Source of the DNA: Keratinibaculum paraultunense | GTDB taxonomy: Bacteria > Bacillota > Clostridia > Tissierellales > Tepidimicrobiaceae | DNA: 64,000 nucleotides | Assembly (NCBI RefSeq): GCF_016767175.1 | Contig: NZ_CP068564.1 | Location: 496,001-560,000, forward strand | Direction of reading: 5' to 3' | Shown here: in pieces, positions 1 through 8,037 of the stretch | Layout: each line of letters starts with the position of its first letter | Position numbering within the stretch: the stretch's first letter is position 1 | The notes under the pieces: generated by a model | What the model was told of the DNA's origin: nothing | The model's input: only the letters and a program-made list of their open reading frames with translations | Databases searched by the model: none | Translations under genes and position numbers: made by a program

Positions 1-422
1 GGCTCGCTTAAGAGTATATAAAGCAAATGGTGGTGATATATACGAATTACTAAGTAAGAAAAAAGGAGAAAGGCAAAAGGAAAATAGAAAAATAGAGCTA
101 GAAAAAAAGGTAGTAAAGAAGAAACTAAGAACAGCATCAGCAGAAACCATAGACAATATACCCTATATAAATGATGGAAGAAGAACTTGGCAACGACAGA
201 TACTAAAAGCCATTAGAGGTGCTTAAAAAGAATCAATAGTAGGCAACAAACAAATTTAAATATAGAAAGAGCTATAATGAATAATAAAATAAAATGTTAT
301 AGCTTAATTTAGTGACCCCAAAAACAAATAGCTTATAAAAAATTGGTGAAACAAGCAACTATGCACTTTTCATAAAATATGGGGAGATTTAAAAAAATTT
401 TTCCTACAGTAACTTGACACTA
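1..422 (+). mobile_element. ISLre2-type element, right end (copy 1, cut by window start)
   Basis: The stretch is nearly identical to 6731-7152, the right end of the second copy; I count about three differences. Both end in the same terminal inverted repeat (here about 398-422, reading TTTTTCCTACAGTAACTTGA and on to CACTA). Identity stops two or three bases later, where the flanks diverge, so this is the element boundary. The left part of the element lies outside the window. Confidence 0.85.
2..226 (+). CDS. ISLre2-family (UPF0236) transposase, C-terminal fragment
   Basis: This is the last 74 codons of a transposase whose start lies before the window. The reading frame begins A-R-L-R-V-Y-K-A-N-G-G-D and ends with a TAA at 224-226. 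It matches the C-terminal part of the broken copy at 5783-6956 almost residue for residue. The family is the ISLre2/UPF0236 group, whose members are about 470 residues. Nothing in the visible part is broken, so copy 1 could encode an intact enzyme. That cannot be judged without the upstream sequence. Confidence 0.8.
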   Translation, partial: ARLRVYKANGGDIYELLSKKKGERQKENRKIELEKKVVKKKLRTASAETIDNIPYINDGRRTWQRQILKAIRGA

Positions 423-441
423 TCTTATTTACTCTAAATTA

Positions 442-470
442 TTGAAGTTTCAATAAAAATTTGATAAAAT
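442..470 (+). promoter_or_regulatory. Probable sigma-A promoter of the ABC-F gene leader
   Basis: TTGAAG at 442-447 and TAAAAT at 465-470 are separated by 17 bases. They lie about 255 bases upstream of the ABC-F start and begin just outside the IS end, leaving a long leader. Confidence 0.5.
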
Positions 471-487
471 ATTGGTAAGTAAGTAAG

Positions 488-590
488 AAAGGATGGAAAT
501 ATATAATAATGAGAATGTAAGCCTTCACTATTTAGAACATTTTAATCTAAGTCTTAAACTGCCTATTTTAATAGGCTTTATTGTTGTTGA
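488..590 (+). promoter_or_regulatory. Candidate attenuator leader (short uORF plus terminator hairpin) of the ABC-F gene
   Basis: The long leader contains a minimal ORF, M-R-M-stop, at 509-520. A longer open frame starts at ATG 493 and runs through the hairpin to TAA 612-614. Downstream, GCCTAT-TTTA-ATAGGC (561-576) followed by TTTATTGTTGTTG looks like a weak intrinsic terminator. Known ABC-F antibiotic-resistance genes such as vmlR are controlled by ribosome-mediated attenuation in this arrangement. Ribosome binding sites for the small ORFs are poor, so the reading is tentative. Confidence 0.4.
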
Positions 591-726
591 AAGATGTTCG
601 GAAGGCGATTAAATTTATCATTTATTATATATTTCTATAAACATTAGTATAACTTTGCCAATGTATAATTTCTATATTTTATTATAAATGATAATTAATC
701 CCTTCCTATATAAGGAGGGTTTTTTT

Positions 727-2367
727 ATGCTTGTTTTAGATATTAGTAAGCTGAAAAAATATTATGGAGACAGGTTGATTCTAGATATTAAGGATTTAAA
801 AATATATAGGGAAGATAAGGTAGGAATAGTTGGTTTAAATGGCAGTGGGAAAACCACTTTGTTAAACTTGATTTCCAAAGAGGTATTGCCAGATGAAGGA
901 TTTATAAGAACTTTTGGGAATATATCCTATATCAAACAGTTGGAATATGGAAATGCAGAAATAGCCCACGGAAAGTATATATCAGAATTTGGATTGAAAG
1001 GTAAAAAGAGATCCTATATGAGTGGGGGAGAATTGACCAGACTAAAAATAGCTGAAGCTTTTTCCAAAGATTGCAGCCTGCTTCTTGCAGATGAGCCTAC
1101 ATCTAATCTGGATTTAGATGGAATTAATATGCTGCTAGAAAAGTTATTAAATTTCGATAATGCCTTGTTAATAGTTTCCCATGACAGGGATTTACTAGAT
1201 AGGGTATGTAATAAGATTTTGGAAATTGAAGATGGTCATGTAAAATTATATGATGGGAATTACTCTGACTACAAAGAACAGAAGGAGCTGGAAAGAAAAA
1301 CTAAGGAATTAGAATATGAAAAGTATATTAAGGAGAAAAGGAGATTAGAAAGGGCAATCATTGAAACCAAAAACAAGTCTAGAAGTATTAAGAAAACACC
1401 AAGACGGATGGGAATTTCAGAAGCTAGACTTCATAAAATGGGAAATCAGAGCGCAAAGAGGAGCTTAGAGAAAAAAGCAAAGGCTATACAAAGCAGGTTA
1501 GAAAAGTTAGAGGTGAAGGAGAAGGTAAAGGATATAGAAAAAGTAAGGGTAGATATATTGGGAGACGAAATTCACACAAAGATCCTTATAGAAGGTCAAG
1601 ATATAAATAAATCCTTTGGTAAGAGAACATTATTTAAGAAGGGGAATTTTCAAATTTATAATGGCAGTAAAACTGCTCTTATAGGGGATAACGGTAGTGG
1701 AAAAACTACTTTACTAAACATGATAATGAATGAGGAAAAGGGTATTAAAATATCCCGTAAAGCAAAAATAGGATATTTTAGTCAGGATTTAAGCATATTA
1801 GATGAGAATAAATCTATAATAGAAAACATAATGGAAACGAGTATTTATGATGAGACCACCATAAGGATTATGCTAGCCAGATTATTATTTAAGAGGGAAG
1901 ATGTGTACAAGAAGGTAAAGGTATTAAGCGGTGGGGAAAGGGTTAAGGTTTCACTAGCGAAAATATTAAGCTCTGATTTTAATATGCTGATATTAGATGA
2001 ACCGACCAATTATTTGGATATTTACTCCATAGAAGCTGTAGAAGAGGCTTTAATAGAATATGAAGGAACTATTTTATTCGTATCCCATGACAGGAGATTT
2101 ATAGATAAAATTGCAGATAATATTATCTATATTGAGAATCATAGAATAAAAACCTTTAATGGCAGATTAAAGGAATTGGAAAATAGAAAGAATAGGCCAG
2201 TGGATATGGATGAAAAGAAATTAGCAGAGGAAAAGGCAATCCTTCAATATAGGTTATCCGAAATACTGGGAAAGCTTTCAATGGCAGATAAAGATGAGGA
2301 TATAGAGGCATTGGATAAGGAGTATAAGAAGATATTAGAAAAATTAAAAGCCATTAATGAAAACTAA
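727..2367 (+). CDS. ABC-F ribosome-protection protein (antibiotic-resistance type)
   Basis: This is a 546-residue protein with two ABC ATPase domains and no membrane segments. Domain 1 has GLNGSGKTT, signature MSGGE and Walker B LLLADEPTSNLD. Domain 2 has GDNGSGKTT, LSGGE and LILDEPTNYLD. Between them is a long charged linker containing PRRMGISEARLHKMGNQ, as in the Vga/Lsa/VmlR/CplR group. Those proteins bind the ribosomal E site and displace lincosamides, pleuromutilins or streptogramin A. Start ATG 727 sits 6-7 bases after AGGAGGG; the frame is open upstream to 688, but that start has no ribosome binding site. The drug spectrum cannot be read from sequence. A leader that may act as an attenuator precedes it. 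Confidence 0.85.
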   Translation: MLVLDISKLKKYYGDRLILDIKDLKIYREDKVGIVGLNGSGKTTLLNLISKEVLPDEGFIRTFGNISYIKQLEYGNAEIAHGKYISEFGLKGKKRSYMSGGELTRLKIAEAFSKDCSLLLADEPTSNLDLDGINMLLEKLLNFDNALLIVSHDRDLLDRVCNKILEIEDGHVKLYDGNYSDYKEQKELERKTKELEYEKYIKEKRRLERAIIETKNKSRSIKKTPRRMGISEARLHKMGNQSAKRSLEKKAKAIQSRLEKLEVKEKVKDIEKVRVDILGDEIHTKILIEGQDINKSFGKRTLFKKGNFQIYNGSKTALIGDNGSGKTTLLNMIMNEEKGIKISRKAKIGYFSQDLSILDENKSIIENIMETSIYDETTIRIMLARLLFKREDVYKKVKVLSGGERVKVSLAKILSSDFNMLILDEPTNYLDIYSIEAVEEALIEYEGTILFVSHDRRFIDKIADNIIYIENHRIKTFNGRLKELENRKNRPVDMDEKKLAEEKAILQYRLSEILGKLSMADKDEDIEALDKEYKKILEKLKAINEN

Positions 2368-2390
2368 GTCGATATCGACTTAGTTTTCAT
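2357..2390. terminator. Perfect 34-bp palindrome, bidirectional terminator of convergent genes
   Basis: Two 17-base arms (ATGAAAACTAAGTCGAT and its complement) meet without a loop. The stop codons of the ABC-F gene and of the S41 gene both lie inside the arms, so both proteins end in the residues NEN. Confidence 0.75.
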
Positions 2391-3276
2391 TTAATACATA
2401 CTGAATAGCCTTATCATACCTATAATCCTTACTTGGGACAGCACTTACCTTTACATGGGGTGTGGTTTTAACTTCTTCGTTAATGGTAAAATCCCCATTT
2501 AAAGCCATCATAGAACTAAACCTTATTACTATTCCGCTATTTGGTAGTGAAAAGAATAAGGGGTCAATACCAATGCCATCCCCACCAGTGGTTTCACCTA
2601 CCAGGGTAGCAAATCCGCTATCCTTGCAGAAGGCTGCAAAGCTTTCCGAGGAAGAATAAACCCTATAATCAACCAACAGATATATTTTACCCCTAAAATC
2701 TATAGGGTCTTTAGGTTTTATGGTTTTGGTAACCTTCCAATATCTTTGAAAATTCCTTTCTACTTCCTCTGGCATCTTTTTTAAAATATCCTGATCTAAA
2801 TGGGATATGGGTTTTAGCTTTATGCCCCGTGATCTGTAAAAGGGGTTACCATAATCTCCTCTGACTAATAGATAATTGCTGACGGAAATTGGCTCCTTAG
2901 CTAAGGGGGAAATAACATTGGCTTGCCAATAATGGTCACTGCCGCCAGAATTTCCCCTGATATCTATTATCAGCTTTTCATAATCCTTTATTTCTTCGTA
3001 GAACTTCCTTATTTCCTTTCCATCTTCTTCAACCCGGCCACCGTCCATGACATGGATTTTTAAGTAGGCTACCTTATTAGGCACTATTATATCCGTTTCA
3101 AATGCGGGATTAGTATTACCGAAATATCCAATTTCTTCATCATTTTCTTGTTTTGAATAATTGTATCTGGCTAAAACTTTTTCTTCATTAAAGACCTTAG
3201 ACCAGGGATTTTCAAATAGTATCCTATCCTGTGAATAGGCTTTATGGTACCATTTAAAATGTTCCTTTTCTACCAC
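2380..3276 (-). CDS. S41-family (C-terminal processing) peptidase, probably 5'-truncated
   Basis: The 298 residues cover the catalytic half of an S41 peptidase. The stretch IDIRGNSGGSDHYW is the conserved beta-strand region, YSSSESFAAF carries the catalytic serine, and VGETTGGDGIGIDP is the glycine-rich loop. Family members usually start with a signal peptide or a longer N-terminal helical part, and neither is present. The only start at this end is a GTG at 3276 with no ribosome binding site. Twelve bases away the divergent methyltransferase also begins abruptly inside its first motif. I infer that both genes lost their 5' ends in one rearrangement. The remnant is probably not expressed as a normal enzyme. 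Confidence 0.7.
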   Translation of the reverse strand: MVEKEHFKWYHKAYSQDRILFENPWSKVFNEEKVLARYNYSKQENDEEIGYFGNTNPAFETDIIVPNKVAYLKIHVMDGGRVEEDGKEIRKFYEEIKDYEKLIIDIRGNSGGSDHYWQANVISPLAKEPISVSNYLLVRGDYGNPFYRSRGIKLKPISHLDQDILKKMPEEVERNFQRYWKVTKTIKPKDPIDFRGKIYLLVDYRVYSSSESFAAFCKDSGFATLVGETTGGDGIGIDPLFFSLPNSGIVIRFSSMMALNGDFTINEEVKTTPHVKVSAVPSKDYRYDKAIQYVLNEN

Positions 3277-3287
3277 ATGGGTAGGGT

Positions 3288-3842
3288 ATGAAGGTTTTGG
3301 ATGTTGGATGCGGTACAGGGAATTTTAGCATAAAGCTAGCTAAGATGGGCTGTGAAGTAGTAGGCATAGATGTATCCAAGGAGATGCTTAAAGTTGCAGA
3401 AGAGAAGGCTAAGAAGGAAGGCCTGAATATAAAATTCTACAATATGGATGTATATGATATGAAATTTGAGGATAACTGCTTTGATGGAGTAATATCAGTT
3501 ACAGCTTTTGAATTTCTAAAGGATCCAGAAAAGGCTATAGAAGAAATGTTTAGGGTGCTCAAGCCTAATGGCTATTTATTAATAGGCACTATCAATAAAG
3601 ACAGTGCCTGGGGAGAAATGTATTTATCTAAAGAGTTCCAGGAAAATTCTGTGTTCAAGTATGCAAATTTTAAAACTGTAGAAGATATGAAAAGCTATAA
3701 AAAGGACCATTTAGTAGACATTAAGGAATGCCTATTCATTCCTCCTACTATAGAGGAAGAATATATCTCCATGGAAAAAGAAAGGGAATTGTCTAAAGAA
3801 GGGAAAAGGGGAGGATTTATATGTGCCCTGTGGAAAAAATAG
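3288..3842 (+). CDS. Class I SAM-dependent methyltransferase, N-terminally truncated
   Basis: The frame opens directly at motif I (VLDVGCGTGNFSIKLAK), followed by the acidic motif VVGIDVSKEMLKVAEEK, motif II (NMDVYDMKFEDNCFDGVISV) and the C-terminal GYLLIGTINKDSAWGEMY. Enzymes of this Methyltransf_11/25 type normally have 35-50 residues before motif I, which are missing here. There is an in-frame TAG at 3282-3284 and no ribosome binding site before the ATG. The substrate is unknown. The 3' end overlaps the next gene by 22 bases, so the two were once co-translated. The gene is probably a remnant created by the same event that shortened the divergent peptidase gene. Confidence 0.65.
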   Translation: MKVLDVGCGTGNFSIKLAKMGCEVVGIDVSKEMLKVAEEKAKKEGLNIKFYNMDVYDMKFEDNCFDGVISVTAFEFLKDPEKAIEEMFRVLKPNGYLLIGTINKDSAWGEMYLSKEFQENSVFKYANFKTVEDMKSYKKDHLVDIKECLFIPPTIEEEYISMEKERELSKEGKRGGFICALWKK

Positions 3843-4081
3843 CTTCTTGTGAAATAGCCTTCGTACCTATTGGTACTGAAGACTATATTCCCCATATAGA
3901 CAAAGTTTTAGAAATAATCAAATCTTATAATTTAGAATACCAAGTGGGAATAATGTCTACTACCATAAGAGGGGACAAGGATAAGATACACAAGCTCATA
4001 TTAGATATTTATAATACTATGGATGGAGAATGTAAATTTACTATGGATATAAAACTTTCTAATTTATGTGGCTGTGTGTAG
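3821..4081 (+). CDS. Small thiamine-binding-type protein (MTH1187/YqgV, PF01910 family)
   Basis: This 86-residue protein contains CEIAFVPIGTEDYIPHIDKVLEIIKSYNLEYQVGIMSTTIRGD, the pattern of the MTH1187/YkoF ferredoxin-like fold. That family is annotated as thiamine- or pyrimidine-binding. The start ATG at 3821 follows a good GGGGAGGA and lies within the end of the methyltransferase gene (22-base overlap), which indicates coupled translation. The C-terminus LSNLCGCV is unusual in having two cysteines. The ligand is inferred from the family only. No other thiamine gene is adjacent; the thi operon lies 50 kb away. Confidence 0.65.
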   Translation: MCPVEKIASCEIAFVPIGTEDYIPHIDKVLEIIKSYNLEYQVGIMSTTIRGDKDKIHKLILDIYNTMDGECKFTMDIKLSNLCGCV

Positions 4082-4176
4082 AAATAGGATAAGCATGGTA
4101 TAATATACTTGCTATAGATTACTGGAAGTTATGGGCCAGTATGTAGTAGACTACAAAACAACATAGGAGGCGTAAA

Positions 4177-5349
4177 ATGAAAAATTTCCATTATTCCATA
4201 CCTACAGAAATATTTTTTGGAAAAGGCCAAATTAAGGTATTGGCAGATGAGATTAAAAAGTACGGCACAAGGGTCCTTCTAACTTATGGTGGAGGAAGTA
4301 TTAAGAGGATAGGACTTTATCAGGAAGTAGTAGATATACTAAAGGATAACCATATCCCCTTCTGGGAACTATCAGGCATAGAACCTAACCCTAGAATAGA
4401 TAGTGTAAGGGAAGGAATCAAAATAGTTAGGGAAAATAACATAGATTTTATACTGGCTGTTGGAGGAGGAAGCACCATTGACTGCTCCAAGGCAATAGCT
4501 GCTGGCTATTACTATGATGGAGATCCCTGGGACTTGGTAATAAAGAAGGCTGAAGTTGTAGATGCTCTACCCTTAGGTACAATACTGACACTGGCTGCCA
4601 CTGGTTCTGAAATGGATAGAGGAGCTGTTATTTCCAACTTAGAAACTAAACAGAAGCTATCTTTTGACCACATATCCATGGCTCCTAAGTTTTCCATACT
4701 AGACCCAACTTATACATTTACCGTTCCTAAGGTACAAACAGCTGCTGGAATTGCTGATATAATGAGCCACACTTTCGAAAACTATTTTACACTGAACGAT
4801 GGAGCCTACCTGCAAGATAGATTTGCAGAAGCCATACTAAAGACTTGTATCAAATACGGCAAAATAGCCTTTGAAGAGCCAGAAAACTATGAGGCAAGGG
4901 CTAATATCATGTGGGCTTCCAGCTGGGCCATAAATGGCTTACTTTCCTATGGAAAAGATTCACAATGGAGTGTCCACCCTATAGAACACGAACTATCTGC
5001 CTTTTATGATATTACCCATGGTATAGGTTTAGCCATATTAACTCCAGCCTGGATGGAATATGTGCTAGATGATGAGAGAGTGGATAAGTTTGTAGAATAT
5101 GGAGTAAATGTATGGGATATTGATAGGAATATGGATAAATACGAAATTGCAAAGCTAGCTATTCAAAAAACAAGAGAGTTCTTTAAATCCCTAGAGATCC
5201 CAATGTCCTTGAGGGAAGTAGGAATTAAAGAAGAAGACCTAGAAAAGATGGCTAAGGCTGCTATAGATAATAATGATGGTAAAAAAATAGGGAACTTCAA
5301 GCCTTTAGATTATGAAGATGTGCTAAACATATACAAAAAAGCTTATTAA
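4177..5349 (+). CDS. bdhA: Iron-containing alcohol dehydrogenase (NADPH-dependent butanol dehydrogenase type)
   Basis: A full-length 390-residue group III alcohol dehydrogenase. The N-terminal half binds nucleotide (AVGGGSTIDCSKAIA). The metal ligands are visible as D in GIADIMSHTFENYF with its histidine, then HPIEHELSAFYDITHGIGLAIL. The family reduces aldehydes such as butyraldehyde to alcohols with NAD(P)H in the cytoplasm; the YugJ/BdhA/YqhD subgroup is the closest in pattern. The start follows a good ribosome binding site (AGGAGG, 8 bases). It appears to be a single-gene transcript ended by a strong hairpin. The symbol is a family-level guess. Confidence 0.85.
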   Translation: MKNFHYSIPTEIFFGKGQIKVLADEIKKYGTRVLLTYGGGSIKRIGLYQEVVDILKDNHIPFWELSGIEPNPRIDSVREGIKIVRENNIDFILAVGGGSTIDCSKAIAAGYYYDGDPWDLVIKKAEVVDALPLGTILTLAATGSEMDRGAVISNLETKQKLSFDHISMAPKFSILDPTYTFTVPKVQTAAGIADIMSHTFENYFTLNDGAYLQDRFAEAILKTCIKYGKIAFEEPENYEARANIMWASSWAINGLLSYGKDSQWSVHPIEHELSAFYDITHGIGLAILTPAWMEYVLDDERVDKFVEYGVNVWDIDRNMDKYEIAKLAIQKTREFFKSLEIPMSLREVGIKEEDLEKMAKAAIDNNDGKKIGNFKPLDYEDVLNIYKKAY

Positions 5350-5362
5350 AGTTTTTAGATTA

Positions 5363-5399
5363 TCAAAGCCGCAGGAGTATTGCGGCTTTGATTTTTGTT
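5363..5399 (+). terminator. Intrinsic terminator after the alcohol dehydrogenase
   Basis: TCAAAGCCGCA and TGCGGCTTTGA pair over 11 bp around a 7-base loop and are followed by a T-rich run. Confidence 0.85.
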
Positions 5400-5554
5400 G
5401 AAGAACAATATGTCAGAATTTACTGCGAAAGTATATGCTAGATTCTATGAACCAAAGAACAAACACTCTACCATATCTTTAAAACCTTTAAGAGCATAAA
5501 AAGTGATAAAAGATAGAACTTATGTAAGCAGAGATATCTAGACATAGTTATATC

Positions 5555-5593
5555 TATCGACCCTCAATAGTGCAAAACCCCCTGGGGGTCGAT
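5555..5593. repeat. Single CRISPR-repeat-like palindromic element
   Basis: The segment begins ATCGACC and ends GGTCGAT, with an inner CCCCC-TGGGGG and a GTGCAAAA core, about 37-38 bases in all. Its GC content is well above its surroundings. Size and palindromic ends are those of a CRISPR direct repeat, but there is only one copy and no cas gene, so this is a resemblance and not a call. The rest of 5400-5682 shows only a strong ribosome binding site (about 5617-5623) in front of an eight-codon frame, M-I-R-P-K-I-F-S-stop. Confidence 0.3.
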
Positions 5594-5782
5594 GGAAAGT
5601 TGCTTATATTTAGAGAAGGAGATGATTTCAATGATTAGACCCAAAATTTTTTCTTAAAGCGTATAAATAAAATTGCCCATGTTAGTGTAAAATAATTGTA
5701 GGAAAAAACACAAAAAAGAATAGCCCCATATGTTATGATAGAAGTGTCAAAAACAAAAATCATAATAAAGGAGGCTATTCTT

Positions 5783-6956
5783 ATAAATACAATTATACAC
5801 GAAATTATAGAAAAAATCACTAGAGATTTCAATAATAATATAGAGGATTTGATGTTAAATAGCAGGGATATATCAAGATTCATAATAAATACTAAAAAAT
5901 CATTGGATGAAATAGGAACAATGATAGTAAAAGAAGCTATAGAAACATCCTATGAGAAATCAGGTAAAAGAGCCTCAAGTAATGTACAAGTAACAAAACA
6001 AACAGTAATGAACACCATAAGAAAGCTAGGAGAAGTAGAAAATGACGAAGCGAAATTGCCAACTAAAAAGAAACAAGTAAAAACAATCTATATAGAAGCA
6101 GACGAAGACCATGTAGCATTGCAAAATGGGAAAAATAAAAAAATAAAATTAATCTATGTCCATGAAGGCAAGAAATACAAATCAAAAGGAAGATATGAAT
6201 TAATAAATAAAAGATACTTTACAGGCGCATTAAAAAATAGTGAAGAATTATGGCTAGAAGTTGCTAATTATCTAGAAGAAGCATATGAAATGGATAAGGT
6301 AGAAAAGATATATATCTCAGGAGATGGAGCAAGCTGGATAAAAGAAGGACTAAACTGGATTAAAGGAAGTAAACACGTACTAGATTACTTTCATTTATCC
6401 AAGTATGTAAGAAAAGCAACAGCACATATGCCTCATACAATAGAAGTATTATGGAGCTATATAAATAACCGTAATAAAGACCATGTAAAAGAATTACTAA
6501 ACTTCATAATAGAAGAAACAGAATCACAGGCCAAGAAAGAAGCAGTGAAGGACAGTAAAAGATATATATTAAACCATTGGGACTCAATAATGAGGGGTTA
6601 TGAGGAAGAATACATAGGTTGTAGTGCAGAAGGTCATATAAGCCATATATTATCCTCTAGATTAAGCTCAAGGTCATTAGGTATTAAGCTCAAGACCATT
6701 AGGTTGGAGTTTGGTAGGAGCAGATCAAATGGCTCGCTTAAGAGTATATAAAGCAAATGGTGGTGATATATACGAATTACTAAGTAAGAAAAAAGGAGAA
6801 AGGCAAAAGGAAAATAGAATAATAGAGTTAGAAAAAAAGGTAGTAAAGAAGAAACTAAGAACAGCATCAGCAGAAACCATAGACAATATACCCTATATAA
6901 ATGATGGAAGAAGAACTTGGCAACGACAGATACTAAAAGCCATTAGAGGTGCTTAA
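5783..6956 (+). pseudogene. ISLre2 (UPF0236) transposase, frameshifted by a 22-bp tandem duplication
   Basis: The N-terminal part (NTIIHEIIEKITRDFNNN) and the core (EADEDHVALQNGKN, YISGDGASWIKEGLNWI, VLDYFHLSKYVRKA) are typical ISLre2 transposase. At 6661-6704 a 22-base unit is present twice in tandem, differing at two bases. Because 22 is not a multiple of three, the frame is lost. Removing one unit restores SSRLSSRPLGWSLVGADQMARLRVYKANGG, which continues to the stop at 6954-6956. The expected start codon, spaced correctly after AAAGGAGG, is ATA (5783-5785) instead of ATG. An upstream in-frame ATG at 5735 has no ribosome binding site. The copy is therefore dead unless frameshifting occurs. 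Confidence 0.85.
6661..6704 (+). repeat. 22-bp tandem duplication inside the transposase gene
   Basis: Unit 1 is 6661-6682 and unit 2 is 6683-6704. Both read ATTAAGCTCAAG, two variable bases (GT or AC), then CATTAGGT. The second unit is the one that encodes the conserved residues. Confidence 0.9.
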
Positions 6957-7152
6957 AAAGAATCAATAGTAGGTAACAAACAAATTTAAATATAGAAAGA
7001 GCTATAATGAATAATAAAATAAAATGTTATAGCTTAATTTAGTGACCCCAAAAACAAATAGCTTATAAAAAATTGGTGAAACAAGCAACTATGCACTTTT
7101 CATAAAATATGGGGAGATTTAAAAAAATTTTTCCTACAGTAACTTGACACTA

Positions 7153-8037
7153 TCTAAGCCAGATTGGAATGATTCTACTGAATTAATAGGTTATTGGAAT
7201 CTTCAAAATGAATTTGTGCCAGGTAAGCTTACTAAGATTATTTATAAAGCTGTGAATGATAGAGAGAATCCATATTTTGTGTGTTTAGATGAAATGAATC
7301 TAGCAAGGGTAGAGTATTATTTAAGTGATTTCTTGAGTATTGTAGAAACTAGAAGATTTAATAAAAATAGAGACATTATTACTGATAATATTTTTGATGA
7401 AAATGTAGAAAAATATTCTCATCTTTATTTTCCTGATAATTTGTATATTATTGGAACCGTAAATATGGATGACACTACCTATTCTTTTAGTAGAAAAGTT
7501 CTCGATAGAGCTAATACGATAGAATTTTCGCATGTAAATCTTAATTTTTTAGACTTTAGTTTCAATGACATTGAAACTGTGAATATTGATAATGAATTCT
7601 TAAAGACAAGATATATAAATATAAAGGATGCACTTGCAGATGATAAGGCATATGTAGATAAAATTAACAAAAAAATTATTGAGATAAATACCATTTTAGA
7701 ATCAAGTAATAAACATTTTGGATATAGGGTTAGGGATGAGATAGTATTCTATATGTTAGAAAATTATTGTTTAAAATTGTTAGATGAAGATGTTGCATTT
7801 GATTATCAATTAATGCAAAAAATATTGCCAACGATCATGGGGAGTGACTATAAAACTAAACAAACATTAATCCAATTATATAATTTTTGCAATCCAGATC
7901 ACCAGATAATAGAAAGTATCTCTTATATAGATGAAGCGGAAAAAAATCTTAGTTTTGCAAGATATAAGCAAAGTGCGAAAAAGATTGTTCATATGATGAG
8001 GGGTTATGAAGATGGATTTACTTCCTACTGGTTATAA
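7153..8037 (+). pseudogene. McrB-like AAA+ NTPase, 3' fragment (5' part replaced by the IS)
   Basis: The remaining frame reads KPDWNDSTELIGYWN, Walker B VCLDEMNLARVEYYLSDFLS, and the sensor/arginine-finger region GTVNMDDTTYSFSRKVLDRANTIEF. These are hallmarks of the McrB restriction NTPase. The N-terminal DNA-recognition domain and Walker A are absent. The homology starts within a few bases of the IS end, and the sequence on the other side of the IS is unrelated, so the 5' half was deleted. An in-frame TTG at 7144 inside the IS could start a 297-residue product, but it would lack nucleotide binding. The 3' end overlaps the partner gene by 32 bases. Confidence 0.8.

Larger units (their letters stand above)
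5683..7152 (+). mobile_element. ISLre2-type insertion sequence (copy 2, inactivated)
   Basis: The element is about 1.47 kb, the usual ISLre2 size. Left end 5683-5707 (TAGTGTAAAATAATTGTAGG then AAAAA) and right end 7128-7152 are imperfect inverted repeats of about 25 bases. The right end is shared with copy 1 at the window start. I see no target-site duplication in the flanks. One side abuts an mcrB fragment. The transposase gene is frameshifted. Confidence 0.85.

Noticed and set aside
5555-5593. CRISPR array
   Set aside because: Only one repeat-like unit, no spacer-repeat periodicity and no cas genes.
5600-5660. Eight-codon frame M-I-R-P-K-I-F-S with a strong ribosome binding site
   Set aside because: Probably the 5' stub of a deleted gene; too short to assign or annotate as coding.
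5670-7165. Target-site duplication of IS copy 2
   Set aside because: The bases flanking 5683 and 7152 do not match, consistent with a rearrangement after insertion.
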